The notes: generated by a model not told the origin, from the letters alone. A DNA stretch of 64,000 nt from Acidobacteriota bacterium (GCA_947482665.1 CANKJK010000011.1:81293-145292); one strand, 5' to 3'. Positions 17,315-27,882 are shown, counted from the first letter of the stretch. Numbers and translations: made by a program.

Positions 17315-18323
17315 GGTCCTCGTCACCGGCGGCGCCGGGTTCATCGGCAGCAATTTCGTCCGCTTCGCGCTCCGGCAGCATCCGGACTGGCACGTCACGA
17401 CACTCGACAAGCTGACCTACGCCGGCCGGCGCGAGAACCTGCATGACGTGATGGCCGATCCCCGCCACACGTTCGTCCATGGCGACATCGCCGACGCCGC
17501 GGTCGCGGGCCCGCTCGTCGAGCGGGCGAATATCGTGGTCCACTTCGCCGCCGAGACCCACGTGGACCGCTCCATTCAGGCCGCGGGCGAGTTCATCCAC
17601 ACGGACGTCGTCGGGACCTTCGTCCTGCTCGAGGCCGCGCGCCGGGCGACGAGCCTGCGGCGTTTCGTGCAGATCTCTACCGACGAGGTGTACGGCAGCG
17701 TGCCCACCGGCGCGAGCCGTGAGACGGACGAACTGAAGCCGCGAAACCCCTACTCGGCCAGCAAGGCCGCCGCGGACCGTCTGGCGTACAGCTACTGGGC
17801 CACCTACGACGTGCCGGTGATCGTGACGCGGGCGTCGAACAACTACGGCCCCTATCAGTTCCCCGAGAAGGTCATTCCGCTCTTTGCCACCAACGCCATC
17901 GACGACATCCAAGTGCCGCTCTACGGCGACGGTCTCAATGTCCGCGACTGGCTGCATGTGGACGACCACTGCCGCGCCCTCGACCTGCTGATCGAACAGG
18001 GCACCAGCGGCGAGGTCTATAACGTCGGGGGCGGCAACGAAGTCACCAACCGCGACCTGACCACGCGGATTCTCGAAGCGCTGGGCAAGCCCCTGTCACT
18101 CATCCGACCCGTGGCGGACCGGCCCGGGCACGACCGGCGGTACTGCCTGAGCACCGCCAAGCTTGCGGGTCTTGGCTGGCATCCCGAAGTGGCCTTCGAG
18201 GACGGCCTGCGCTCCACCGTCGCGTGGTACGCCGACAATCCGTGGTGGTGGCGCCCGATCAAGGAGCAGGACGCCGCCTTCAAGGCGTACTACCAGGCGC
18301 AGTACGCCGCACGGACATCGTGA
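17307..18323 (+). CDS. rmlB: dTDP-glucose 4,6-dehydratase
   Basis: NAD-dependent extended SDR converting dTDP-glucose to dTDP-4-dehydro-6-deoxyglucose. From the ATG at 17307 it is 338 residues and shows the Rossmann motif VTGGAGFIGSNFVRF, LTYAGRRENL, HFAAETHVDRSI, STDEVYGSV, the active-site NPYSASKAAADRL and RASNNYGPYQFPEK. These are diagnostic of RmlB. It is joined to its neighbours by an 8-base overlap upstream and a 4-base overlap (GTGA) downstream, so it is translationally coupled within the sugar operon. Confidence 0.95.
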   Translation: MVEVLVTGGAGFIGSNFVRFALRQHPDWHVTTLDKLTYAGRRENLHDVMADPRHTFVHGDIADAAVAGPLVERANIVVHFAAETHVDRSIQAAGEFIHTDVVGTFVLLEAARRATSLRRFVQISTDEVYGSVPTGASRETDELKPRNPYSASKAAADRLAYSYWATYDVPVIVTRASNNYGPYQFPEKVIPLFATNAIDDIQVPLYGDGLNVRDWLHVDDHCRALDLLIEQGTSGEVYNVGGGNEVTNRDLTTRILEALGKPLSLIRPVADRPGHDRRYCLSTAKLAGLGWHPEVAFEDGLRSTVAWYADNPWWWRPIKEQDAAFKAYYQAQYAARTS

Positions 18324-19240
18324 TCGCGGGTCCCGTCCTCGTGACCGGTGCCCGTGGCTTCGCGGGCAGCCATCTGGTCGAGGAACTGATCCGCTCGGGC
18401 GCGGAGGTCCTCGCCTGGGACCGCGTGGACGTCGATCTCCTGGACGCACCGGCCCTCTCTGCCGCGATCGCACGGGCGAGACCCGTGGCCATCTGTCACT
18501 GCGCCGGCGCGCCGCACGTCGCCCAGTCGTGGGCTGACACCGCCGCGGTCCTCGACACCAATGTGATGGCGACAGCCCATCTGCTGGACGCCGTCCGCGA
18601 CCTCGTGCCCGAATGTCGGGTGCTCAACATCGGTTCGTCCACGGTCTACCGGGAAGCGGCCGAGCCGCTCACCGAGCAGCACCCCACGGGACCGGCCAGC
18701 CCGTACGCCGTCAGCAAGCTCGCGCAGGAGATGGTCGCGACCAGCGCCCACCGGGATGACGGACTCAACGTCGTCCAGACACGGTCCTTCAACCACACGG
18801 GTCCGCGCCAGCAGCCGGCCTTTGCCGCCCCGGCCTTCGCACGACAGCTGGCACTCATCGAGGCCGGCCAACTGGACCCGGTCATCCGTGTCGGCAACCT
18901 CAGCGCCCGGCGCGACCTGTCGGATGTCCGGGATGTGGTCCGTGCCTACCGCCTCATCCTGGAACGGGGCCGCCCTGGCGCCATCTACAACGTGTGCTCC
19001 GGCACCGCGAATACCATCCGCGCCATCGTGGATGGCCTCTGCGCCCGGTCCGCGGTGAGCGTCCATATCGAAGAGGACCCTGCGCTCTATCGGCCCAACG
19101 ACACACCGCTCGTCGTCGGCAGTCACGCCGCCCTGACGACGGATACGGGTTGGGAGCCCTCCATCTCGTTCGACCGGATGCTGGACGATCTGCTCGCCTA
19201 CTGGCGAACGGCGATCCTCCAGGCTGACGGGCGCGGATAA
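18320..19240 (+). CDS. Rmd-like nucleotide-sugar 4-ketoreductase (extended SDR)
   Basis: A 306-residue NAD(P)-dependent epimerase/reductase from the GTG overlapping the rmlB stop. It has VTGARGFAGSHLVEELI, the YxxxK pair in SPYAVSKLAQEM, and FNHTGPRQQPAFAAPAFARQ plus VGNLSARRDLSDVRDVVRAYR. These match GDP-6-deoxy-D-lyxo-4-hexulose reductase (Rmd) more closely than RmlD. No RmlD gene lies in the cluster, so this protein may reduce the RmlB or RmlC product, or act on a GDP-sugar made elsewhere. Which of these holds cannot be settled here. Confidence 0.8.
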   Translation: MIAGPVLVTGARGFAGSHLVEELIRSGAEVLAWDRVDVDLLDAPALSAAIARARPVAICHCAGAPHVAQSWADTAAVLDTNVMATAHLLDAVRDLVPECRVLNIGSSTVYREAAEPLTEQHPTGPASPYAVSKLAQEMVATSAHRDDGLNVVQTRSFNHTGPRQQPAFAAPAFARQLALIEAGQLDPVIRVGNLSARRDLSDVRDVVRAYRLILERGRPGAIYNVCSGTANTIRAIVDGLCARSAVSVHIEEDPALYRPNDTPLVVGSHAALTTDTGWEPSISFDRMLDDLLAYWRTAILQADGRG

Positions 19241-19247
19241 TACGTCC

Positions 19248-19823
19248 ATGCCTGCTCCCCTCCGACTCGCCGCCCTGGCCTGCCTCGTGTTGACGGCCGG
19301 GCTCTCAGCCCAGACACCCCAGCCCTTTCCGCGGCCACAGGCGCCGAAGACCACGCCGCCCGCGCCGGCATCCCCGGCTCCTGCGGCCACAACGGCTCCG
19401 CCCGCGGCGGCACCCGCAGCTGCCGCCGCGTTACCAGTCATCGACCCGGATCGGCCGACGGCCGACCAGCTGGGCATCTTCATCCCGGCAGCCGCGCAGT
19501 TTGTGACCTCCTACGAGGCGGGCCGTGGACAGCGGTACTACATCTTCGGGACGCGGCAACCGTTCGCGGAAGTCGTGCTCGCGTATCGGACGGCGCTCAA
19601 GGACAAGGGCACGCTCGTCTTCGAACAGCCGCCGACGCACACCTGGGACATTGGCAAGTTCCGCGAGGAGAGCATGGGCTTCCCCCCGGGTGTCACCGTG
19701 AAGGACTACACCACGGGCGGCTCGGCCGGATATCCGAATCCGCGGCGCGGTGAGCAGCCAGAGCGATTCACCACGCTGATCCAGATCGTCCCGCCGCCAC
19801 CCGGGGCGACCGGTCGGCGCTGA
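19248..19823 (+). CDS. Exported protein with Pro/Ala-rich linker, unknown
   Basis: A 191-residue protein with a signal peptide (APLRLAALACLVLTAGLSA) and a low-complexity Pro/Ala/Thr linker of about residues 22-65. A folded domain of about 120 residues follows, containing YEAGRGQRYYIFGTRQPFAEVVLAYRT. The domain may bind or contact the envelope, but I recognise no family. It starts 7 bases after the rmd-like gene and could be the last gene of the operon. Confidence 0.7.
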   Translation: MPAPLRLAALACLVLTAGLSAQTPQPFPRPQAPKTTPPAPASPAPAATTAPPAAAPAAAAALPVIDPDRPTADQLGIFIPAAAQFVTSYEAGRGQRYYIFGTRQPFAEVVLAYRTALKDKGTLVFEQPPTHTWDIGKFREESMGFPPGVTVKDYTTGGSAGYPNPRRGEQPERFTTLIQIVPPPPGATGRR

Positions 19824-19877
19824 CCGCGCCACACCAGCTTCACAGCCGCGGACCGGATCGTCCCGGATAATTCCGGC

Positions 19878-20726
19878 ATGGCGTTTCGATTCGCGGCCAT
19901 CGCCGCCACCGAGGGAATCGCCATCGACAACGCCAGCGCGTCGACCATGGCGACCGACCTCCCGGTCTTTGCCGGAGCCGGCTGGTTCCGCACCTCCGGC
20001 CATAAGTACTTCGTGCCCCTGTCAGTGGCCGTCGCCGGTGCCCGCCTGCCCACCGATGACCCGCGTGCTGCGCTCGACGTCATGGGCACGGTTCGCGACG
20101 AGCAGGGCCGCACCGTCGGCCGGATCCGGGAGACGCTCCGGGTTCCACCGGTCACCGGCGGTTCACTCGCGTCGAGGCAGGTCCTCTATCAGACGGGGCT
20201 CACGCTGCCGCCCGGCCGGTTCGTGCTGAAGGTGGTCGTCCGCGAGAACACGCACGGGACCACGGGAAGCTACGAGATGCCATTGGTCGTCCCCGACCTG
20301 GCGCAGGTGCCGATGCGCCTCAGCTCCGTAGTGCTCAGCACGCAGACGCGCCCGGCCACCGGCCGCCGGCTCGCCGGGAACCCGCTGGTCAGAGACGGCA
20401 CCGAACTGCTGCCCAGCCTGACGCACGTCGTCGATCACGCCCAGCGGATGTTCTTCTACTACGAGGTGTACGACCCGGCCATCGAGCCCGGTCAGTCTCC
20501 CCGCGTCAAAACGAGTCTCGCGTTCTACCGGGGTCGGACCAAGGTCTTTGAGACACCCGTCGTGGAACGGACCGCCACCGACGCCGCGGACCGGACAGCG
20601 GTGATCTTCCAGTTCGAGGTCCCGGCCGAACGCTTCGCGCCGGGGCTCTACACCTGCCAGATCAACGTGGTGGACGACGTGGCCGGCCGGTTCGTCTTCC
20701 CCAGGCTGGCGGTGTACGTGCGCTGA
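19878..20726 (+). CDS. Orphan C-terminal half of a VWFA-related Acidobacterial protein
   Basis: The 282 residues match, from memory of the family, the C-terminal region of Acidobacterial VWFA-related proteins: FVPLSVAVAGARLPTDDPRAALDVMG, LPPGRFVLKVVVRENTHG, LVRDGTELLPSLTHV, MFFYYEVYDPA and LYTCQINVVDDVAGRFVFPRLAV. (The quoted pieces are separate.) The von Willebrand A domain that normally precedes this region is absent, and no signal peptide is seen after the ATG at 19878. It may be a truncated gene translated from an internal start, or a stand-alone domain. Only 54 bases separate it from the previous gene. Confidence 0.65.
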   Translation: MAFRFAAIAATEGIAIDNASASTMATDLPVFAGAGWFRTSGHKYFVPLSVAVAGARLPTDDPRAALDVMGTVRDEQGRTVGRIRETLRVPPVTGGSLASRQVLYQTGLTLPPGRFVLKVVVRENTHGTTGSYEMPLVVPDLAQVPMRLSSVVLSTQTRPATGRRLAGNPLVRDGTELLPSLTHVVDHAQRMFFYYEVYDPAIEPGQSPRVKTSLAFYRGRTKVFETPVVERTATDAADRTAVIFQFEVPAERFAPGLYTCQINVVDDVAGRFVFPRLAVYVR

Positions 20727-20793
20727 TCACAGTGGTACGATGCCCGGCGACAACAAGGCGTCCGGCGAGGCCGGAGCCCGACGGGAGGCAGAC

Positions 20794-21477
20794 ATGAGCG
20801 CAACACAGCAGGGACCCGTGGCTCGGCGATCGTTTCTTTCACGTCTCACAGCCGGCCTGGGACTCGTGGGTCTCGCGGCCACGCCCGGCATCGCTCAGGC
20901 GCAGGGGCAGTCGGCCTACCGCCCGACGCGGCACAAGGAAGACGACTGGCTGGATACACTCGGCACGCAGCACCGGTTCGTCTTCGACACGACGACGACC
21001 GCGGCGTTCCTCAACGCCCTACCTTTCGCCAATAACTTCCTGACCGCGAATCAGACGGGATACGGCCTCAAGGACAGCGACTCGGGCGTGGTCATCGTGG
21101 CCCGCCACCTCTCGACCGCCTATGGCTATAACGACGCCATGTGGGCGAAGTACGGCGCCACGCTCGCCGCCAGAGCGTCGGTGCCGGACAGCGCCGGAAC
21201 AGCGCCGACCCAGAACCCTTTCAACAACGTGGCACTGGACCTGACGACTCGCGGCATCACGGTCAAGTCACTCGCGGACCGCGGCGTGCACTTCGCCGTC
21301 TGCGGCATGGCCACGCGGTTTCTCGCCGGCCAGATTGCGCAGGCCACCGGCGGCAATGCGGATGCTGTCAATGCGGAACTGGCCGCGAACCTGGTGACAA
21401 ACGCACACCTGATGGCCGCGGGCATCGTCGCCGTCAATCGCGCGCAGGAGCGCGGCTACACGCTGGCCACGGCCTAG
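20794..21477 (+). CDS. Tat-exported DsrE/DsrF-like family protein
   Basis: A 227-residue protein from the ATG at 20794, preceded by GGGAGG. The N-terminus is a twin-arginine signal (RRSFLSRLTAGLGLVGL, cleavage near IAQAQG). The mature part has a DsrE-like alpha/beta fold with a single conserved-looking Cys in HFAVCGMATRF near residue 176. DsrE-like proteins carry sulfur on a Cys, but exported relatives are mostly uncharacterised, so a redox or sulfur role is only possible. Next to two other small exported proteins. Confidence 0.7.
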   Translation: MSATQQGPVARRSFLSRLTAGLGLVGLAATPGIAQAQGQSAYRPTRHKEDDWLDTLGTQHRFVFDTTTTAAFLNALPFANNFLTANQTGYGLKDSDSGVVIVARHLSTAYGYNDAMWAKYGATLAARASVPDSAGTAPTQNPFNNVALDLTTRGITVKSLADRGVHFAVCGMATRFLAGQIAQATGGNADAVNAELAANLVTNAHLMAAGIVAVNRAQERGYTLATA

Positions 21478-21488
21478 GCAGATCAGCG

Positions 21489-22010
21489 ATGTTCCGCCTG
21501 CCCACTCTCGTTGCCCTCGTCGCCATGACCACCAGCCTCGCGGCCCAGTCCGTCATCAAGGAAAGCGTCCCCGGCATCGTCAACTTCTCGAAGGTCGACA
21601 CCATCGCCTGCGCGGGTGCGACGACACCTGCCGCCCTCGCCGAGGTGAAGAAACAGGGCTACGTGTCGGTGCTGAACCTGCGGATGGCGAACGAGGCCGG
21701 AGCGGATATCGACGCCGCCACCGCCGCCGCCAAAGCGCTCGGCCTCACCTACATCCACCTGCCGATGAACTCGGCGGCTCCGGATCCCGCCGTGGTCGAC
21801 ACGTTCCTGAAGGTCGTGACGGACGCGAAGAACCAGCCGGTCTTCATTCATTGCGCGAGCGCCAACCGCGCCTCGGCCCTCTGGATGGTGAAGCGGATGG
21901 TGGTGGACAAGTGGGACGCGGAGAAGGCCGGCACAGAAGCGGCAGCCCTCGGCCTCACGAACCCCGCGCTCAAGGCGTTCGCCCTGGAGCAGGCCGCGAA
22001 GCGGAAGTAG
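21489..22010 (+). CDS. Exported DUF442-type (beta-lactamase-hydrolase-like) phosphatase family protein
   Basis: A 173-residue protein from the ATG at 21489 with a signal peptide ending near SLAAQS. The fold resembles the tyrosine-phosphatase-like family often named beta-lactamase hydrolase-like protein: YVSVLNLRMANEAG, TYIHLPMN and the loop IHCASANRASALWMVKR, which holds the nucleophile Cys and Arg with a CX4R spacing typical of this group. The substrate is unknown. It starts 11 bases after the DsrE-like gene. Confidence 0.75.
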   Translation: MFRLPTLVALVAMTTSLAAQSVIKESVPGIVNFSKVDTIACAGATTPAALAEVKKQGYVSVLNLRMANEAGADIDAATAAAKALGLTYIHLPMNSAAPDPAVVDTFLKVVTDAKNQPVFIHCASANRASALWMVKRMVVDKWDAEKAGTEAAALGLTNPALKAFALEQAAKRK

Positions 22011-22027
22011 ATCAGCGAGGAGTGGCG

Positions 22028-22585
22028 ATGAAGCGACTGCTGGTAGGCGCGTGGATCGTGGCGGCGGCGGGGTTCTGGACCACGCTGGCCGCGCAGCAGA
22101 CTCCCGGAATGGTGTTGAGTTCCCCAGCCTTTGCCGACGGGACCGACTTCCCTCAGCACTTCACGCAGCACGACCCCGGGCACCCGATCTCGCCGACCCT
22201 CGCATGGACCAACGTGCCAGCCGGTACGGCCAGCTTCGTGCTCATCCTGCACGACATGGAGGTCGCGCAGAACAAGACGCTGGAAGACTCGCTGCACTGG
22301 ATCGTCTTCAACATCCCCGGCACGTCACGGGGCCTGCCCGAAGGGGTCCCACGTGAGGCCACGCTGGCGGACGGCACCATCCAGCCGATGAACCCCAGAG
22401 GTCACTACGGCTACCGCGGCCCCGGTGCCGTGGTGCCGCCGCGCCACCACTACACCTTCGAGCTCTACGCGCTGGACACCAGGCTCACCCTCGGCACCGA
22501 CGCCACGCGTGCCGAGATTCTGAAGGCCGTGGACGGCCACGTCCTTGGCAAGGCGATCCTGATGGGGCTCTACAACAAGAAGTAG
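22028..22585 (+). CDS. Exported YbhB/YbcL (PEBP) family protein
   Basis: A 185-residue protein from the ATG at 22028 with a signal peptide ending near TTLAAQQ. It has the phosphatidylethanolamine-binding-protein pattern: SPTLAWTNVPAGTASFVLILHD, LHWIVFNIPG, the GHYGYRGPGAVVPPRHHYTFEL block and a C-terminal helix LGKAILMGLY. (The pieces are separate.) Bacterial members are small ligand-binding proteins of unclear role. Likely the last of a plus-strand run; no terminator was found in 22586-22757, which holds nothing else I could recognise. Confidence 0.85.
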   Translation: MKRLLVGAWIVAAAGFWTTLAAQQTPGMVLSSPAFADGTDFPQHFTQHDPGHPISPTLAWTNVPAGTASFVLILHDMEVAQNKTLEDSLHWIVFNIPGTSRGLPEGVPREATLADGTIQPMNPRGHYGYRGPGAVVPPRHHYTFELYALDTRLTLGTDATRAEILKAVDGHVLGKAILMGLYNKK

Positions 22586-22757
22586 CGCTGATGGCACCCA
22601 CGCCAGCCAGCAGCGCGTCGGTTCTGGCCGGTCGGTCACCGCATTGTTCTCTGCTCCGGGGCAGATCGACTAGCAGCGCCGAGGCCAGGGGCAATCGAGA
22701 GCCCTCTCCTGCTGAAAGTTGTAGACTGGTTTTACAGAACTCTCACGAGGCTAGACG

Positions 22758-23057
22758 ATGACCAGCAAAAGCAGTTCAAACACGGTCGCCACGTTCCTCG
22801 ATACCTTCAAGACGTTGGAATCAACACGCCCGTCTCCAAACAGGGAGTGGCCAGACGTCTTCACCATCGTGACCACTCTCGCCGATTCGAATGGCGCTGC
22901 ACCTCTGAGAACCGTGATGGAGCGGCTGCATCTGCCTAACGATGTATTCCTGACCGCCGTCATGTCAGGAAAGGATCGCGGCCTCTTCGAATTCGAAGAA
23001 AAACAGGACGAGACACAGATCAAGCTCACGAAGCTCGGCAAGAATTTCGTGAAGTAG
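22758..23057 (+). CDS. Unrecognised 99-residue protein, possible winged-helix fold
   Basis: I do not recognise a family. The protein is hydrophilic, with a pattern in its second half (APLRTVMERLHLPNDVFL, then ETQIKLTKLGKNFVK) like a small winged-helix domain, where a Thr-x-x-Gly turn often ends the wing. Codon use is less GC-biased than in its neighbours, which may mean recent acquisition. It lies 11 bases upstream of a predicted membrane protein in the same direction, so the two look like one unit. Confidence 0.55.
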   Translation: MTSKSSSNTVATFLDTFKTLESTRPSPNREWPDVFTIVTTLADSNGAAPLRTVMERLHLPNDVFLTAVMSGKDRGLFEFEEKQDETQIKLTKLGKNFVK

Positions 23058-23068
23058 GCCAGAACTCT

Positions 23069-23707
23069 GTGCCAACGATAGCGTCCGTCTTCGCGGCCGG
23101 CCTCTTGGTAGGACTTGCCGAGCTGCTGTCGAGGCATCGAGACTATCCCGCCGCCGCTGCATGGTCGTGGCCCAGCGCAGCCTATCTGGCCCTCAATGGC
23201 ACGCTCTCAATCATCGCGCTGTTCCTGGTCGGGCTCTCTCCACCGCAGTGGCTAATGAACGGAACCGGGCCAGACATTGTCAAAACCACCTTGTTTGTCG
23301 GATTTGGAGCGGCTGCGTTCTTTCGGTCCTCGTTCTTCAAGGTCCGAACAACGGACGGCGAGTTGTCTGTCGGTCCAGGCCTCATCATTGAAGTCTTCTT
23401 ACGGGTAATCGATGACGCTGTGGACCGCAAGCTGGGCGCCCGGAGACTGGACGACGCCTCAACCATCATGAGCGGGGTGAACTTCTCCAAAGCCGCGAAA
23501 GCTCTTCCCACCTATTGTTTTTCGGCATTAAAACGACTCTCCCCCGATGCGCAGCAACAAGCCGCGATCCAGATCAAGGCCATCGAAGACGCGACCGGAA
23601 TGGATGAGAGAACCAAGGCCGTCGCGTTAGGCCAGTCCATCATGGCCCTCACCGGAAGAACCATCCTTGAAAAGGCCGTAGGCCACTTGGGCGATTCAAT
23701 CAAATAG
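23069..23707 (+). CDS. Unrecognised membrane protein paired with the upstream small gene
   Basis: A 212-residue protein from a GTG. Three hydrophobic segments occupy about residues 5-18, 35-55 and 68-88 (for example LNGTLSIIALFLVGL and TTLFVGFGAAAFF), followed by a soluble, mostly helical C-terminal region of about 110 residues. No motif was recognised. The short intergenic distance suggests co-expression with the 99-residue protein. Less GC-biased codon use marks both as a likely island. The 269 bases to thiC contain a 75-codon frame (23733-23960) that I judge spurious. Confidence 0.55.
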   Translation: MPTIASVFAAGLLVGLAELLSRHRDYPAAAAWSWPSAAYLALNGTLSIIALFLVGLSPPQWLMNGTGPDIVKTTLFVGFGAAAFFRSSFFKVRTTDGELSVGPGLIIEVFLRVIDDAVDRKLGARRLDDASTIMSGVNFSKAAKALPTYCFSALKRLSPDAQQQAAIQIKAIEDATGMDERTKAVALGQSIMALTGRTILEKAVGHLGDSIK

Positions 23708-23976
23708 CCTTCGGCCCTGGGCCACGCAACGGATGAGCGGATGTGTCCCTGAGCAACGCCGCTCCGGGTCGCCGGACTACTGCAACCGCGATCTGACGTC
23801 AGGCCGTGTGTATTTCAGTGGGAGAGCCTGGCCGGCCAATGCGGAGCAGACAGTTCCGATTGGCCGGGGCATTCACCGGCAGCGCGAAGGTGACTATTGC
23901 TGCGCTTTGAGAGATGGAGATGACCCCGACAGGCAACGCCACGCGCGCCGGCCGTCGTGATCATCGCGCTGAGGAG

Positions 23977-25702
<1,726 letters not shown>

Positions 25703-25704
25703 GA

Positions 25705-25710
25705 ATTATA
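25705..25710 (-). promoter_or_regulatory. -10 box of the thiC promoter inside the pepT stop codon
   Basis: A perfect TATAAT reads on the minus strand at 25710-25705; the pepT stop TAA (25708-25706) is part of it. Initiation about 7 bases downstream would start the RNA right at the riboswitch. No good -35 box is visible in the GC-rich pepT end. Confidence 0.7.
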
Positions 25711-26944
25711 GCGCCCCGGAGGCCCCGCGCTCCGCCGAGAGACGGGCCAGTTCGACGACCACGCGCACGGCCGCCTCCATGTCCTGGCGGGACGTCCACT
25801 CCAGCCGTGAGTGGATGTTGTGCTCCCCGGCGAACAGGTTCGGCGTGGGCACGCCCATGAACGAGAGCCGGGATCCGTCAGTGCCGCCACGGATGGCCCG
25901 CCGGTGCGGCGTGATCCCGGCGCGGCGATACGCCTCCGCGGCCCGTTCCACGACGTGCGGCACCGCGTCGAGGACTTCGCGCATGTTGCGGTACTGCTCG
26001 TCGACAGTGAGCTCCACACGCGCGCCCGGCACGGCCGCCACGGCCGTGCGGGCCAGGTCACGGACGAGCGCGGCCTTCACGGCGAGCTGCGCGGTGTCGA
26101 AGTCGCGCAGGATCAGGCGCACCGCGGTGCGCTCCACCGACGCGTCCACGCCGTACGGATGCAGGAATCCCTCGGACCCTTCTGTCCGCTCGGGCGACTG
26201 CTCCGCCGGCAGGCTCGCGATGAACGCCGACGCGACGCGGATGGCATTGACCATCGTGCCCTTCGCGTAACCGGGGTGGGTGTTGAAGCCGTGGAAGGTC
26301 ACGGTGATGGCGTCGGCCGAGAAGCTCTCCGCCTCAAGCTCGCCGACCGGGCCGCCGTCGAGCGTGTACGCCCAGTCGGCCCCGAATCGCTCCACGTCAA
26401 AGTGCGCCGTGCCGCGCCCGATCTCTTCGTCGGGCGTAAAGGCGACGCGGATCGCGCCGTGCGGGATCTCGGGGTGCGCCAACAGGAACTCGACGGCCGT
26501 CATGATTTCGGCGACCCCAGCCTTGTCGTCCGCGCCAAGGAGGGTGAGGCCTGAGGCCGTCACGATGTCGTGACCGACCTGCGCGGCCAGTTCCGGCTGC
26601 TCCGATGCGCGAAGGACCGCGTCCGGCGCGTCAGGCAGGACGATGTCGGCGCCCGACCAGGCCTCGTGGACGATCGGCCGCACATCGGTGCCGCTCATCT
26701 CGGGTGAGGTATCCACGTGCGCGACAAAGCCGATCGTGGAGCCTGGCGCCGTGGCCGGCACCGTCGCCATCACATATCCGTGCGCGTCACGCACCACCTC
26801 GGCCGCGCCCAGGGCGCGCAGTTCAGCGGCCAGCGCATCGAGCAGCACGAGCTGTCCAGGGGAGCTGGGTGAGGCGGGATTCGACTCGTCCGCCCTCGTG
26901 TCCAGGGTGACGTACCGCAGAAACCGTTCAAGCACAGTGGCCAT
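25706..26944 (-). CDS. pepT: Peptidase T (tripeptide aminopeptidase)
   Basis: Cytosolic M20-family zinc exopeptidase that removes the N-terminal residue of tripeptides. The 412-residue protein has the metal ligand motif VAHVDTSPEMSG near residue 75, GADDKAGVAEIMTAVE near 137, FTPDEEIGRGTAHFD near 169, HPGYAKGTMVNA near 224, and the C-terminal GGTDGSRLSFMGVPTPN. These are specific for PepT. It precedes thiC on the same strand and its stop codon is embedded in the thiC -10 box. Confidence 0.95.
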   Translation of the reverse strand: MATVLERFLRYVTLDTRADESNPASPSSPGQLVLLDALAAELRALGAAEVVRDAHGYVMATVPATAPGSTIGFVAHVDTSPEMSGTDVRPIVHEAWSGADIVLPDAPDAVLRASEQPELAAQVGHDIVTASGLTLLGADDKAGVAEIMTAVEFLLAHPEIPHGAIRVAFTPDEEIGRGTAHFDVERFGADWAYTLDGGPVGELEAESFSADAITVTFHGFNTHPGYAKGTMVNAIRVASAFIASLPAEQSPERTEGSEGFLHPYGVDASVERTAVRLILRDFDTAQLAVKAALVRDLARTAVAAVPGARVELTVDEQYRNMREVLDAVPHVVERAAEAYRRAGITPHRRAIRGGTDGSRLSFMGVPTPNLFAGEHNIHSRLEWTSRQDMEAAVRVVVELARLSAERGASGAL

Positions 26945-26985
26945 GCGGGCATTCTACGGAAGCGGGGCGGATCTACACTGACGGT

Positions 26986-27882
26986 ATGCGGACCTTCGTC
27001 CTCCTCGGCGCGCTCGCCTTCGCCGTTCCGGCCCTGAGCCAGACGGCTCCGGCCCCATCGGCACCGAAACCCGCACCCAGTCCTGCTCCGGCGACGCCGG
27101 CGCCCCAGGCGCCCGGTGCCAAGCCCGCGCCCACGGCTCCGCCACCGGCCGGCAGCACGCCCGCCACGCCGGTTCCGCCAAAGCCCGCGGCAGCACCGGC
27201 GCCGCCAGCCGCCAAGTCGAACATCGTCATTGAGGTCACCAATCCCCGCGGGCTCGGCCTGAGCGGCGTCCACGTCGAACTCTCGGGGCCGGTGCCGCGC
27301 GAAGGCACGACCGACGCCAGCGGATTCGTCCGCTTCCTGGGTCTCAAGGCCGGCACCTACCGGGTCCGTTTCTCGGGCTCCGACGTCCTGACCCTTGAGA
27401 AGGAAGTCACGGTCGCGGCCTCCCGCACGACTGACACCGAGGCCACGCTCACGCCGGCCCCACCCAAGCCGGAAGCCCCGCCGCCCCCACCACCCGCCGC
27501 ACCGGCGCCGCCGCCCGCCCCGGCCGCACCGCTTGTCGGACCAGCAGGCAAACCGCACGCGGTGGACCTGCTGTCGCGCGAGAAGCCCGGCAAGGCACTC
27601 ACGCGCCTCGAGACACTGCTGGCCTGCAGCGGCAACACCCGCAGCACGCTGCTGCAACTGGCACAGGACCAGCCGCAGCGGCTCTATGAGAGTGCCGAGG
27701 TGGTGCTGTACGTGCTGACCGGCGAGGCCGGGATCACGATGGGTAATGTTGAGGGCGTGATCGCACAGGGCGGTTTTGTCTCCATCCCGCGATCCACGCC
27801 ATTCACCCTGAAGCGCCGCGGCGCCAAGACGCTTGAGGCACTGGTGGTACTGGCGGGCGAACCGTGCGAGGAGGCGCGATAA
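26986..27882 (+). CDS. Exported carboxypeptidase-regulatory-like plus cupin protein
   Basis: A 298-residue protein with a signal peptide (FVLLGALAFAVPALS), a Pro/Ala-rich linker, a carboxypeptidase-regulatory-like beta-sandwich of about residues 80-150 (IVIEVTNPRGLGLSGVHVEL) and a second Pro/Ala linker. A C-terminal cupin of about residues 190-298 follows (VVLYVLTGEAGITMGN, GGFVSIPRSTPFTLKRRG). The usual metal-binding His pattern of cupins is not seen, so it may bind ligand without a metal. It is divergent from pepT and 4 bases from the thioredoxin gene. Confidence 0.75.
   Translation: MRTFVLLGALAFAVPALSQTAPAPSAPKPAPSPAPATPAPQAPGAKPAPTAPPPAGSTPATPVPPKPAAAPAPPAAKSNIVIEVTNPRGLGLSGVHVELSGPVPREGTTDASGFVRFLGLKAGTYRVRFSGSDVLTLEKEVTVAASRTTDTEATLTPAPPKPEAPPPPPPAAPAPPPAPAAPLVGPAGKPHAVDLLSREKPGKALTRLETLLACSGNTRSTLLQLAQDQPQRLYESAEVVLYVLTGEAGITMGNVEGVIAQGGFVSIPRSTPFTLKRRGAKTLEALVVLAGEPCEEAR

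Noticed and set aside
23733..23960. A 75-codon frame between the unknown pair and thiC
   Set aside because: No ribosome-binding site, odd composition and no homology pattern.
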